This document shows positions 45,070 to 58,500 of a DNA stretch of 64,000 nucleotides, piece after piece. Below the pieces are notes generated by a model. It saw only the letters and a list, made by a program, of their open reading frames with translations, searched no databases and was not told where the DNA came from. The stretch is from Nymphaea colorata (Eukaryota; Streptophyta; Magnoliopsida; Nymphaeales; Nymphaeaceae), in NCBI RefSeq assembly GCF_008831285.2, contig NC_045145.1, forward strand, positions 22,132,802 through 22,196,801. Reading direction: 5' to 3'. Each line of letters starts with the position of its first letter. Positions within the stretch are counted from its first letter, which is position 1. A program made the position numbers and the translations under genes.

Positions 45070-45745
45070 GTCAGCATATGTCCTTTGATGGAAAAAGAGA
45101 CGAGCAGATTCAAGTCCAGATCTGAGCAGAGCATCATCTCCCAGAGGAAATTGGATAATAGCAGCAAAGTATTGAGCAAGCTTTAGAATATAGTTTGAGA
45201 AAACGTAGACAGGAGTCAAGATCAAGGTTGTGCAGAACAGAAAATAACCCATGAGTCCATGACCTCTGGCTTTGCATGTAAATCCCCAGCATCCTCAACC
45301 TCCCAGCTCCAAAGGCCTGTCCACACAGTGTCTCCAAAGCACTTCCCATACCCAGCTGCCATGATCACCAAAACCCAGTTCAAATTTCCAACAGAAATCA
45401 TCCAATACATAGATGATATAATAAAGGACATGCTCCTTAGTGCAGAACAGAAATCATCCAATACGCAAATGATATAATACAATATATGTTCCTTAGTACA
45501 CAACAACTAGCAGATAGAAACAAAGCTTTTTTGGTTTGATGTCATGGGCTGCCATGTCTTACCAAGAAGCCAAAACCCAGCCCTGCAACCACATAGTTCT
45601 CTATGGACACAGCAGCGAGCTCCATAGCCATAGCTTCTTGCTCTCTATCAGTGATCTCCTGCACAGAGTGGGACTGCTCTGGTTCTCCAGCAGGGAAAGT
45701 GCTTTGGAGACAATCTAGCTTACAATGAAGTACGTCAAACATGAG
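45070..45745 (-). pseudogene. MATE (DTX) efflux transporter fragment captured in the hAT element
   Basis: The minus strand encodes MELAAVSIENYVVAGLGFGF (about 45630-45560), then GMGSALETLCGQAFGAG and RLRMLGIYMQ (about 45355-45270), then, after a frame change, LFCTTLILTPVYVFSNYILK (about 45235-45180). These are consecutive N-terminal segments of plant MATE/DTX multidrug and toxic compound extrusion transporters; the GSALETLCGQAFGAG motif is diagnostic. Frameshifts, an insertion of about 200 bases between segments and loss of the rest of the protein make it a pseudogene. Confidence 0.85.
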
Positions 45746-45891
45746 AAGCTAACAACCTAAAAGAATATAACATGAGAAAATGTTGTACTTTTACAGATGG
45801 ATGCACATTCTCGCTGTTCTACTCTTTACTGGCAGGCCCTTTAGTGTAATGTGCACTAAATATTATTGCAGGATTCCCAACCATGACCTAT

Positions 45892-46108
45892 GAATGAATG
45901 AATGAACAGAAAAAATCATCCCAGGCAACAGAGCAAGAAACAACGTGAGAAGATAAATAAAAAGAAAGAATAATAAAAGAATAATAAAAGCTATTTATTT
46001 CAAGCCATGAATGAATGAACAGAAAAAATCTTCCCAGGCAACAGAGCAAGAAACAACGTGAGAAGATAAAGAACAAGAAAGAATAATAAAAGCTATTTTT
46101 TTCAATGT
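45892..46108. repeat. ~117-bp tandem duplication inside the hAT element
   Basis: GAATGAATGAACAGAAAAAA and AGAGCAAGAAACAACGTGAG occur twice, offset by about 117 bases, with minor differences. Non-coding. Confidence 0.85.
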
Positions 46109-47544
46109 TTCATGCCTAGACCCTTTAGTGCCTAAGTGAAGGCCTTGCACACAGCTGGATCAACACATGCCTGGCACACATGTCATAAACAATATATAAA
46201 AAGAATTTATGTTAATGAAATAAAAAATCACGTCAACATGAAGGAAGAAAAAGGAAATGTGGATCAATGTTGTTCCTGTAAAGCTTGGTGAACAAGATTT
46301 AAGAAAGAAAATATTGGACAGGCGAGATTTGAAGGTTTCTAACATGGCTAAAAACCGTCGACTGCTTAGGAAGAGCAAATTTCTTCCAAGCAATCACTTT
46401 GCACGAGGAAAAAAAATAACAAAATCTCTTTGACCCCTTTCTGAGCCTTCTTTCTCATTTCTAACCACCAAAATAAGCATTGCATCAAGAAATTCAAAAC
46501 AACAAAACAGACTTCACAAAACAGGTAAGAAGGAGGAAGAGGAAGAAGATGAACAACAATGAGAAGAAAGGAAGGTTGAAGGGGTACCTGACGTGAAGGC
46601 GGGGGCAGAAAGCACGCCTCTAGAAGCAATTACGACCTCAATATTTATCCCTTTCTAAGATCTCTGCCAAAATAAAAAGCAAAAAAATGATTAATAAGAG
46701 GATGAAGTCAAGGATTTGTTTGAAAGCACAGGCGCAACACAAGATGTTCAAAACTTTGACCCCCGGAGGAGCATTAGCATACCATCGGGCGTTAGGCAGA
46801 GCAGAGGGCGGTGGTGGGCCGGTGGCGGTGGCAGAGAAGGAAATGAGGAGGAAATGCAGACAGTGGAGCTGTCGTTCCCGTGCTTGTGCAGACCCTGCGA
46901 AGGTGAGCCTATGAGGATGAGGTGTCACCGTGTCACGGACTCAACGAGAGTTTAAGAGAGAGAGAGGCAAAGAAAGAGCGCATGAAAAAGAGGGGAACAT
47001 ACCTTGGGTCGTCTCTGGATGCTCATTTGTGTTCTTTTCATTGTGTGGACTGTCGTGGGGAGCCTAAACAAAAACGCAGACGGCAGGCCGGACGGTGGAG
47101 CTGGTGGTTAGATGTCGAATGCCATTGCCGGATGGTGGAGCTGGAGCCTGGTGGTTAGATGCCAAATGCCGGACGGTGGTCCGGTGGAGATGGTGTGCGG
47201 CGGTGGCGGTCTGGGCCGTCTGGCGGAGAGGAGAGGACTGGATAGATAGTCGACAGAAGAGAGAGAAAAGGGGAAAAGAACTTATAACCGATCAATTTTT
47301 ACCCTAAACCGGTGAACCGGTTTTGGTAAATTTGTGTTATCGGTTTTCAAAATTTAAACGGTTTTATATAAACGAGTCGAGTCGAGTTCTTAAAACTCGA
47401 ACTCGACTCGTTTACTCATTCGAGTTTCATTGTAAGCTCGAACTCGACTCGTTTATAAACGAGTCGAGCTCGAGCCGAGTTTAACCGGGCGAGTTCGAGT
47501 CGAGCCCGAGCTGGCTCGACTCGTTGTGCAGCCCTAATCGTAGG

Positions 47545-49950
47545 TAAGGCAACCTAGTTCTATGGAAATAATAGAAAACAGCTATTCCCTTTCCGAATTC
47601 ATTATTCATGTAACTTGGTAGCTAACATGTATTAAAATTCAAGGAAACGTTTTTGTTATTCCTCAAAAAGTTAAGTGCGATTCTTGAGAAAATATTATTC
47701 AAACTGTCAAATGAAGCTCAGTTGGATCAGTTGATTCAGATATGAGAAATTCGCAAATATAGACGGTGCTCGAAATGTAAATGCATTTCTGATAGAACAA
47801 GACATATCTGCACTAAATCATCTCTATGAATTTGTATGTTGCTTTATCAAACTCCATCGTCTTGGGGTTTGCGCAGGACAGGGCTTCAGGCCAAGAGATC
47901 CCAACTGGTTCAAATTTGCCCCAAGCTCGACCAAGAACTAAATAGAAGGAACCGAGCTCAGTCACTAGTTCTAGCCGTCTAGGGTCGGCCCGTTAACCAG
48001 CGAGGTATGTTTAGTTAATGGAAAACGATTAAATTAATTAGCCCCAGTTTATCATGTTATTCTTTTAACATGAGATTAAATGAAGAAAAATCTACAAACA
48101 ACCGCCCATTTGAGCCAATATTAAACCGTCGGCCGCTGACGAGGGGCGACGGCAGCCGGTCGGCCCCAGCCGTGGCAGGGCGGGGCGACAGAGTGGAATT
48201 ATGGCGAGGGTCGGAGACACAGCGAGCCATCGGTAGCTCGGCGACGGTTGGCATCCCCGACCCTCACCATCTGGCGAGGATCAGATCGTGGGGTGCGGTT
48301 TGCCCATAGTTGAGGGTCAAGAAAGTACTGGAGGGACGATCACCGCGGAGGAACGTGGAGGAGGTGAACGGATGAAGAAGCGCGGTGATCTCAGATGAAG
48401 CCTGTGAGAAGATGATGTAGTCAGCCACTGCTTAGGTTCATGAGAGGCAATTCATTGCACGCAAAGGAATACGGTTTGCGTTCAAAATCTTGAAATGTCA
48501 GTGGCTGGTGGTTTTCATTTAGATTTTCGGTTGTATGGTATTGTCTTAGTGACGTTAGATTCAGCATGGGAACTTGGTATCCTTCCTGCTGGGAAATTGG
48601 GAAGACAAAAAGGGACTTGTCATTACTTTTATCATATGTCCGTCAATCTTGTAATGGCTTTTGTATGTGTCACAAGGCTTGCTTCTTAAATCAGTAAGCG
48701 ATGGAGGAGCCGGCCAAAGAGGATATCGCCCTTAGCTAGAATGGCTTCCCTGCATACTTCTATGAGGCACTGGAGTATAACTGAGAGTGACGTGACTGGT
48801 AATTTGACTGTGTTTTATGAAGAAGAAACTTGTCATGAGCGCCGGCAGAATCATACTTAATCCCAATTCTTAAGTTTAAACACTGAAATTCAGCACATTA
48901 CCTTGTGTAACTTTTCAAATTCATTAACTAGGATTCTTATTAATCCAATGAAAGATCAATGCTGCATTCTCCTCTGCAAAGTGCATTCTTGCCTACCAGG
49001 GGGGCTTAAATGTACCATTGTCTTTGGCGCTTGAGGTTGTCAAGTAGTTTGTATTTGCTCCAGGACGAGGCAGTAGCGTACAACTAGACTTTTTGAAGGC
49101 TTGTGATAAAGTTGGCTGATGGTTACAGCTTACTCCTTGGGCTGAGGTTCCATTGAGGGTACGTAGCTGTGTGTTTTGTGGTTAGCTCTCGGACTCTTGA
49201 TACATGCTTGTGAATGGCACCGAGGGGCACCTCTTCTCCCCGAAGCAAGAACCTTCGTCCCCTGTCGCCTTCATAGTTGCGATTGAGAATTTCGCTAGAT
49301 GACGAAAAGCTGTAGGGACGAGTCTTCAGCATCAGCTCGGTTCTCCTTCATCAGAGACGTTTGCTTTGCACAAGGCAATTTAAATGGTTCCTAAGGAGGA
49401 TAATCTGTGGCAACTGCGTTTAACCATGAGCAGTAGATAACAGCTCTTAAAGAAGAGAAAGATCAAGATTAAAGAACTTAGCAGTAAGGACTTGAGTGAC
49501 GGTTGCTGGGGCAGTGTCAGGCTTCTTAACAGTCAACCTGCAAAAGATATTTGCTCGCTGCTCCTTAACAGGCTGGAATGGGATGACTGTCACGAGGGGT
49601 ACCTTGGTGATTCTGGGATTTCTACGAGGTTGTAAAAGGAAGTATTACGTTCAGTGACCTTATTAATTGAGCATACCCAAGTCCTGGCTGCACATCTCAA
49701 TAGTTGAACATACCTTCTTCAAAGGGATAAAGTAGAAACAAACAGAGAACATCGATAAGCTTTCTTAGGACGCACGTAAGAAAATAATATCCAAAATTGA
49801 GCAGCTGAGCATTACATATTACACATTAAAGAGATGGCTACAAAATCGAGCAATTTGCAAATTAAAACTGCTGCAATGAAATACCGAGGTAGGTTCGGAA
49901 TCGCCCCACCTTCAGCATTCGCCAGAAGCTTGTTTGACAGATGACATAAA
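47545..49950. other. Intergenic region between the hAT element and PRORP, no recognised gene
   Basis: A GC-rich patch at 48110-48310 gives overlapping frames on both strands (about 65-79 codons) without domains. Small CT-rich and G-rich stretches occur around 49200-49330. The last 150 bases are the likely 3' UTR of the PRORP gene on the minus strand. Confidence 0.5.
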
Positions 49951-52900
49951 TCAAATCGGTAAGCCATGCCTATTTGCACAAATCCATGGCCTTGGAGTTT
50001 CAGACTCCTCATCAATAGCAATAGGTATGTGCCAACTGCCAACTTCTGACTCCTGCAATTCCAAGGAAAATGCTGGTCATTATAATTTACTAGGCGACAG
50101 GTACATGGGCAGGTATTTGAATGAAACATGATGACAAAAGCAAATTGAAGGTAAAGAGAAGAGAGAGAGCTAGGACCTGTATCAATGTTGAATATGGGGG
50201 TGGCATTCTGAAGCTGATGGTCTTTGACACCGCCAGCCGAACCTGCAAAGAAACACAAGAACTTAGTAACCAGCACAGCCGCAGCATTCTACTTTCAAAT
50301 TTCCATCAATGAGTACATAAATCATGAGCAATCAGATGAACGTTGAATATCATCAGAGATAGCATCTGAACATCACAAATACCTTCCAGAATCATTTTCA
50401 TGTAAGCATTAGATAGAAAGGAGTTTTTCAGAAAATAGAAGTAAACACCAGTTTCTCCGGCCTAAGTTTGACTTTCACAGTCAACAAGTTTTGTGTGTGT
50501 GTGTGTGTACACGCAAGAGAGAGAGAAACCTGGTGAACAAGAATGTCACTCATTGATTAGGTGACAAAAATTATACCCCAGACTACACGTTCTACCAACT
50601 AATAAAAAGAGAACTGGATAGCTACACTCTTTGAGCACTGCAGGCAAACCTTCTAAAACTCTAGACATTCAGCCCATCTGGAGAACATCACCTGTCACCT
50701 AGGTACCATGAGTGAACGTTTTTTAATCTTTTCTTACATAGATTTCTGGATATATGGATAAGATTACGTGTGAACAGGAAGGAGGAGACAGGAAAAACAT
50801 GAAAAAACCCAAGTCCATCTTGACAGCAATAAATTGCAAAGTTTGAATGGTTCAAGAATGCTGGACAATTTCACAACTGAAGCATAAGCCAACTTCAATC
50901 AATAATAAATTTGTACAGAAAAAAAAAATCATAAGAATCTTATAATGACAATAAAAGATTCATTTTGATGAATAAGCATTCAAGCAAGAAGAAATAGACC
51001 TGATGTCTCTCTTTCCACCTTGGGAAAAAGCTATTCCCTAGAAGTTGAAACAAATGATCTCTCATTTCATCATTCGTAACCAGCAAAGAACGGCAACTGA
51101 CTGCTGCATATAACCAATACCTGGTCAACATCATACAAATATCAGTGATTTCTAATCACATACTACAATTAGAGAAAAATGACAAGTAGAAAAATAAAAT
51201 GTAAAAACAGATCTATTAGATCCACAGGGTTAAGCTAAACATGTGCAGTGAATACAAAAAATGACTTATAGAAGCCCTTGAAATCCCCACAATCATGAAA
51301 ACCTGCAACAAACATAGGGTGTGTGATCTTTACAATTTGCTTTCTCCTTTCACATACTTCAGAACCATGGGGCCGTAAGGAATAATAACAAGATCATTAG
51401 TTACCATCAAGCTCCTAGAAGATGTACTCTTGTTCATGACTACTGATTAGAACCTTTTTTATGATATCTTACTTTTCACAACATTGCAAAAGCTTTTATT
51501 CACAGTCCATTAAATTTCCATCTATTTACATTAAAATGCCAATTCAACGTATTTTGAAAGAAATGCCAACCCTGGAATGCAATACTCGAGATGCAAGTCA
51601 TGCATGGTATCCCATTCTGAAGTTCAATCATGGTGTTAACGAAAAACTATGATGATTAGCTCCTGCTCTGTGGGATTCTTTGTATGTCAGGTTTAGGAAT
51701 AGAGGACTAGAATCTAGAAGTATCCATCTCTGCCCCAAATAATCCCCTGCAGTGACATTCTGACTGTAAAACAAACAAGACAAATCAAGCCAGAGGCCCA
51801 CAGCTTCATGCTTATCAAGGGATTTCATATCTGATAATCAATTTTGATGATAAGATGCACCTTGTCTGGTGAACAGGTAACTGAGGTATCAGATGAACAT
51901 AATTAAGAATGAAAAAGACAAGCTCTTCCAAAATTTGAAGCTTCATCCTGAATTAGAGTCATCTATTATGCTGGTTGAGTGTGACAATAGGGGAAAAGAT
52001 GAAAAGAAAAAGGCATCTTCTTCCTATAAGTTTCCTTTTATTTAGCCCAACTAATTTCAATTGAACCCCTTTCATGTGATCTAATTGAATCTATCATAGA
52101 ATTAGGAAGCCGCTTGATTTCTCCTCCCTATGGCCAAGCAACTTACCAGGAGCTTAATACATCCACAAAGTATTAAAGGTTTAATGTCCAATAGCCGTGA
52201 CAGAAGTCATAATAACATATAAAGAGGTAAAAGATTACAAACTAACCAGTCATCATTTGATCCATTCGGAGTAGCATAGAGTGCATGGGATCTCTGCCAT
52301 TCTTCTATCAACCGCTTGTTCTGTGGTCTATTTGCAAGATTATCCTTTAGACGCCGGCTATGAAGAACAATGAGGGGCAATTTCTTTGTTGGACTCATTT
52401 CTCGTAATGCATTAACAACAGAATTCAACTGCCATAACATTCAGAATGCATATCCTTACTAAAGTAAATCTAAAACTCTCAATCCATGACGTGAGTAAAT
52501 GAGCTCATGTATCCTAATCAGATAAACGCCAGCTGTGGTTAACTACTTACTTGGAAGAAGTTGAAACCGTATGTACCCTGATTGAAGAGGCCCACATTAG
52601 CACCATCAACTACAGCATCAAACGGTCCATTGTTCTTAAGCCAATCCTAGAAGTAGCAACCGCTTGAATTAGCCTACTTAAACTCAATATTTCAAACCGA
52701 CAAGTACAACTTTTTGTATCAAAATGTCACGTAGGGCGCTCGTAAAGTCCAATTTTTTCATTACGATAAAATAATGTTCAGCAAGCAGATGAGAAGAAAG
52801 TTGGACCTTTGAGCACGAAACTACAAATCCCCAACTTGAAGCCACATTAGACGATTCCATGATAGAAAGTTTACCTGAAACTTGGTGAAATTTGTCTTGA

Positions 52901-53933
52901 CTTCCCTTTGGCAAGCCAATTCTGCAAGCGACTTTCCGAAGTTCTCCGTCTCTACTGGGTCGATATCCACTGTAACCATCCGCTGCCCACATGCCTGGCA
53001 GACGCCATTCTCATTAACCCACGTCCTTACGACACTCCACTCTCCCTTTCCTAACCAACCTTTCCCGTGCCACCCACCGCCACCAGCAACAACCCCTGCT
53101 CTAATCTCCTCTGCGTCCCAGTCCTCTACTCCGACCCGCGTAGCTGCCTCACTCCTGAACCACCTATCCGTTATCTCCGCGGTCGATTCCGATACTGCCC
53201 TCACCGTCCTTCTCAACCTATGCAAAAGAGAATAAACCTTTTCTTCCCTCTCTGCCTCTGCACTCGCCTGCAGCAATGCAGCAAGCTCACCCTCCTCCGG
53301 CAAAACTCCAACTTGTGACATGCACTCATCGACCGCATAAGCTTTCTCAACGTTCCCCACTCTGCAAAACCCTAGCAAAGTTGGGCTGAAAGACCGAAGG
53401 CGCGGCGCGAGACCGGAATCTGGCATCCGCTTGACGAGGTCGAAGGCGACGTCCAGGTCGCCCTTCTCGACGGCGAGACGAACGACCGCGGTGATCGTCG
53501 CCTCGTTTGCAGGAACACCGCAGGCTTTCATTCGGTCATAGATTTCAAATCCACGTTCAATAATGGTCGCTCGATCTACTTCCTCTGTGGAGGCAGGGGT
53601 CGGAAGGGAACATACGTAGAGGAGGGTGTTGTAGTGGTGGCTAGAGAGGGGGACACCTGCGAGGCAGGCCTCATCGTAGAAGGCGATAGCGGAAGCCGCG
53701 TCCCCGTTCTTCGAGCACATATCCAGACGGTGGCGTAGGATGCCCTCCGGCGACTCTCGCCGCGCCTTCTTCCGCCGGGGAGAATCGGAAACGGAGACGC
53801 TGACGGCGCTACCGGCGGTCGACGACGACCGGGGGCCGGCGGGGGAGGCGGCGGAAGTCATCCTGAGGAGAGGAGGGGCGCGGCGGAGGTGGCGCCAAGG
53901 GAAGGCGGGGCATTTGAAGAGAAGGGTTCCCAT
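49951..53933 (-). CDS. PRORP: Proteinaceous RNase P (PRORP2/3-like)
   Basis: Protein-only RNase P, which removes 5' leaders from precursor tRNAs. Six exons on the minus strand: 53933-52875, 52646-52551, 52428-52247, 51120-51000, 50242-50177 and 50052-49951. All have GT/AG borders and compatible phases, giving 541 residues. Residues about 65-250 form the PPR domain. The zinc site is split: CQAC at 312-315 plus His516 (SWHIP) and Cys533 (WICANR), as in the family. The NYN-type nuclease domain has DGANVG (Asp367), NDDWYW (Asp444, Asp445) and TNDEMRDH (Asp463), the conserved metal-binding aspartates. ERGFEIYDRM, GGGWHGKGW and SNSFF..WKERHQVR-type segments match Arabidopsis PRORP2. A basic SPRRKKARRE stretch (51-60) suggests nuclear import; a second Met at 25 leaves the start open. 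Confidence 0.95.
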
Positions 53934-55568
53934 CGGGTCTTGGGGACCAAATCCGGTTTGGTTAATTTATAGTTACAAAGAGAAATTTCCGGCTGCGGCC
54001 AGATTTGTCTCTATTCTCAAGATAAGGGTGTAACCTTTTTGGATTTCCTAGCAAAAACTTTATCTTCGCTTTCAATGCGTTAATCATTAATAAGGGCATG
54101 CATTTTACTAACATCATTCCTAATTTTAGTTTTTCCACATCACTTTCAAATCCAAGGAAGATAATAACTCAACAGTAGGAGTTAGTATGATATCTAAGCT
54201 CTACGTAATGATGCTATTTATCTAGTTAAGATTTATGAAATATGTAAACTAAGTAAAAATAAGTTATACATAAGATGATCTTGAGCTGTTGAATTAATTT
54301 GGCCAATGATGCATACAGTGTGACATATAATTCTTGTAAAATGATATATTGTACTTTTAATTAAAAAAAAACTTTGTGAATCATTATTCAAGGTGATCGT
54401 GTAACTTATACGGTCAATCTACATAGTTCTCATATAGCTTACCAACTAGGCTAAAGGAGTGGGATTTATGTGGGAACATGGATATATATCAGGTTCCGGG
54501 TGAAAAAGTTTTAACTTTCTGCTGGCAGGATCGTAACGCGTGTCAGTACATGAAAACAGTATCGTTTGGACAAACATATGAAGGAACTTTCGGCGATTAC
54601 TTAAAAAGAACGAAATGAAGAGACTACGGGCGTTTGCTTTGCTGATAGATCCACTAATCATTTTCTTCTGATACATATCGAAAGCTCAGGTGTGAAGATC
54701 TTAAATCCATAAATCTTATGCGACGTGGTATTGCTTATATGGCAAAAGATGCAGACAAAAATCCACGATTCATGAAACTAAGAATCTCTAATCCGACACA
54801 GGATCTACAGTAGAGATCTTCACTTTGCTTCTGTTCATCGTCAAAAAAGCCCAAACTAAGATCATAGACAGGTTTATTTTAAATTCATGGGTTCCAAAAT
54901 CCGAAGATACTACGAGGGCATTTAGTAACAGGAACCCTGCATTTTTAGAACATGTGTTGCATGAATCTGTCCATGTTTTGGAAAATATTCATGTAACTCT
55001 GCATTCATTCCAGTTACCTAATGCCTTCTCGGGATCAGATATGAGGCAATTGAATACCCCAGGATTCCAAGAGGCATGCAAAAGCCAGAAAACAGCACGG
55101 TGGATCAGATATGAGGTAATTGAATACCCAGGATTCCGTCTAGATACTATTGCAAGGAGAAATAAACATGCTTTTCCAAAGGAACCTGGCAAGTTTCCTG
55201 TGAAATCATCGTGCCCATTCTGTCATCCATGTGAAGACTAACTCCAACAACCTGCCGTCCTCATCTTAAAAAAATAAAACAAAATTAACGACTCATTCTT
55301 TACCTTGAGAGGACAATTCAACGAGATGGTATACATCTTATTGGAAGTTCAAAATACATGACCAACTAAGAAAGAACTACATTCTACATGCTTATCGTAA
55401 CAGAGGAAACCACTCCAGTTTATTCAGGTACCTTGCAGTGACACATACATCAACAGCAAACTTTAAAGAATCACTCAGGAAAGCACCAAAAATTATGTCC
55501 TTCTTGCAACTGCCCAAATTTTCTTAGAGACACACCTAATCCAATTGTAACGGCTACATGCACCCGAC
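53934..55568. other. Intergenic region between PRORP and WLIM1
   Basis: Contains the PRORP 5' side and the WLIM1 3' side. A 138-codon open frame at 54825-55241 has an internal tandem repeat (GGATCAGATATGAGGCAATT and GGATCAGATATGAGGTAATT, about 70 bases apart) and no recognisable domain, so I do not call it a gene. Confidence 0.55.
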
Positions 55569-58500
55569 TTACTCGGCTGCCACTGTGTCCTCAGTCACCC
55601 CTTTGCCATGCTCAGTCTTATCTAGCTGGCTGAAGTTACCCTTCTCCTTGAAAAGTTGTGAATGATGATGCTTGCAGTACAGCCTATGCTCATGAGCGAC
55701 ATAGTTGGATGGGCTGATTACACAGCCACCATGAGTGCACTTAAAACAGGATTTATGATACGAAGTGCCATCAACTGCAACCTGCAAACAAACTTTCCAT
55801 GAGACATAAATACTTCATGCATCATGCACCACTTTTGGATTCTTTGTAGTTAAGAAAATGCAAGTGCTATAAACAAAAGCGTGGTCAGCTTTGGAAAAAT
55901 AACAACTACCTTGAAGTGTGAACAATTGCGCCTGTCTTTTGTGGACAGTTTGAATTTTTCATTTTTGAGCAGAAAGATTCATGTATGAATCCTCTACCAA
56001 AATTAAGTTGGGAAAGTTTATGTGCCCTTTCATTGCCGTCTGGAAAAATAGTTTGACTGTGGTTACTTTAAACATTCTGGGCATGCTTCTGTACCTATTG
56101 ACCCTAAACATGACAGAACAGTAGTGTATAATTTGAGATTCAGAGGCTTAGCATCAGTCCATCATCATCATTAGCAATTGTTGCAGAAAATTTCTGGGAT
56201 CATGCAGAGAGACAAGTTTCACTAAAAAACATTATCCTTATTAGTTATTACTGATAACGAAGAAAAGGAAAAAAATATTCAGTTATTTGCACCAAGATTA
56301 CCAAAGGCAAACTTCAAAAGTTCTTAACACCTGCCAACACAAAAATGCACCTACCTGATTTAACAAATGACAACAAGAGACCTTTGATTAAAAGGGTAAC
56401 AACCAATTACCAACGGAGTGAAAAATAGCAACAGAATGAGGTCTGATGTGGCAGTAATGTCTTAGACCTATGAACAAAGAAGCAGTATATCCGACATCTT
56501 TACTTCTTAAAAACTCTATGACATTTTGCTTGAAAACCAGCACATTGAGAGTGAGAGTGTCGCCTTGGAAAGGAGTAGCTAGGTTTGGAAAGTGTGCTAA
56601 ACTCAGTCCACAGTATATTGGGCCATATGAAATCTCAAAAAGAATTGGGGATGTAGCATGTCGACTTCAGTTGCCTAGAATCCATAACGTTTTTCATGTA
56701 TCGATGTTGAGAAAATACATTCCTGATCCTTCACGTATTCTTAAAGAACAAGCAATACAGCTAAATGAGGCTTGACATATTCAGTGAGGCCAATAGGCAT
56801 TGTAGAACAGAAGGACTCCATAATTCAAGAAGAAATGGTGTTACTTGGAAAAGTATAGTGGACCACTATGTCAGAATGGACGGTGTGGGTGGCTTTGTGA
56901 TTGACTAGAACTCACAAAAGTGAACAGATCTGAAAACCTGAGGAGAACAAATTTTGACACACATACCTTTGGGAGAGGGGGAGAAAGATGTCACTGATGA
57001 AACTGGAAAAGATAAAGAGCTGAAAGCCTGAGTAGCCCGAATATTAATACACATCTTTACTGGGGGAATGCATTACAGTGTTCAGGGGGATCACTTGAGA
57101 GTCTGAAACATCTCAGAATGGTCAAACAACAAGCTATATCTGTATGGCCACTGAACTCTCAACTTGAAGATCATAAAAAGCAGACACATCAAAGTGATTA
57201 TTTTCATTACAAAGATCACAAGTCTCTGACATTTCTCTACAGGTCTGCCCCAAACTCTGTTTATCAAATATTGTGAAATTTTGAAGTTGTGGCTCAACGA
57301 ATGTAAAGACTTTTAACATGAAAAGATAATCACATGGAAAATTATATTACCGCAGCTTTTATTGAATAGAATCAATAGATGATAAGACCAAGAATGACAG
57401 AAAGTGATTTATCACTACCTTTTCAATGGGGTACACAGTCTTCTTACAAGCAACACATTTTTCCTGAGTGCCAGCAAACAAGGTTGATACTCTGCTGGAA
57501 TTGCCCTGCAAAACAAAATTAAGTGAACCCCATTCTAGAACTTATCTGGTAAACCTATAGTGAAATTCGGATTCAGGTCAGAGAAAGTAAACATCAGAGT
57601 GTGCATACAGGACAAGGATTAGTACCTCATGACCATTTGTCGCTTTAACAACCCTTGGGATGCCTACGCAAATTTAATTGTGAAAAATAGAAGAATAAGT
57701 TACAGCACATAAAAATACATAAAGGAACAACTTTCCCACCTTCAAAACTTTTGTCCAGACTGCCAGTTCGCTTGAAAAGTTGATCAAAGTGTGGCTTGCA
57801 GTATAGGACACCCTCAAACGAAGAATAATTGCTAAGCTGAAAAAGAAGAAGATCCTCAGACTGTCAAAGAACTACCAAAAGCACATGGAAACATGCATGT
57901 AGAAATAGTACTACACACTATTATTGTGCTAGGTAATATAGCATGCCCCATGCACTTGACTCTAATGCAAGAGTTTTAACCACCAAGTGGTTTGGCAGTT
58001 GTAGAACAAATACTTACCCTAAAAAGAAATTCTTCTGCTGCACTATGATTATGAAAGGGTCTCAATGGTCAGATTCTACAGTCGATTAGCTAGGAAGGTA
58101 CTGAAAATATTCATCACCTAGTTTTAGAGTACCAATAGTTCTTAAATGAATTTCAAAAGTACTGAAACAATTTTCAGTCCAATGCTAAAAACAACCACAT
58201 AGTATTCTCAGCTGTTCTTTCGTTGAAAAATAGTAAAGGGTTGGGAAGGGAACCTTGCATGTACGAAAATAGTGTTTCTTGGTTATTGATTGTTTCCCTC
58301 ATTTTCCCGGAACTAACTCTAACCTAATAGTTCACAAAAGTTCATTGAGATCTTTCATCATGATTATTTCAAAGTATCCAAGCTCTTATTAATTTAAATA
58401 AAAGGCTGCCATGCCTATTGTAACACCCCAAAAGTTTAATCTCATATCTAAGAATGTGAGGGATTTTGGGGGACTTATAAATGGAGTTATTAAAGTGGTT

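Larger units (their letters stand above)
44674..47536. mobile_element. Complete non-autonomous hAT transposon carrying a MATE gene fragment
   Basis: Terminal inverted repeats: left TAGGGCTGCACACGAGCC; right, in reverse complement, TAGGGCTGCACAACGAG. The flanking 8-base target duplication ATCGTAGG lies at 44666-44673 and 47537-47544. Eight-base duplications and TAGGG-type ends define the hAT superfamily. Dense GCTCGA/CTCGACTCG subterminal repeats occupy about 44690-44815 and 47370-47515, where hAT transposase binding sites usually lie. The 2.86-kb interior encodes no transposase, so mobility would need a helper. It holds a decayed MATE transporter fragment and a GC-rich segment (46750-47250) of unknown origin. 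The exact target duplication indicates a complete, not very old insertion. Confidence 0.93.

Noticed and set aside
48057-48309. Possible GC-rich gene on either strand
   Set aside because: Short overlapping frames without domain, start context or neighbouring exons; composition alone is not enough.
54825-55241. 138-codon open frame between PRORP and WLIM1
   Set aside because: Contains a ~70-base internal tandem duplication and no known domain; could not be supported as a gene.
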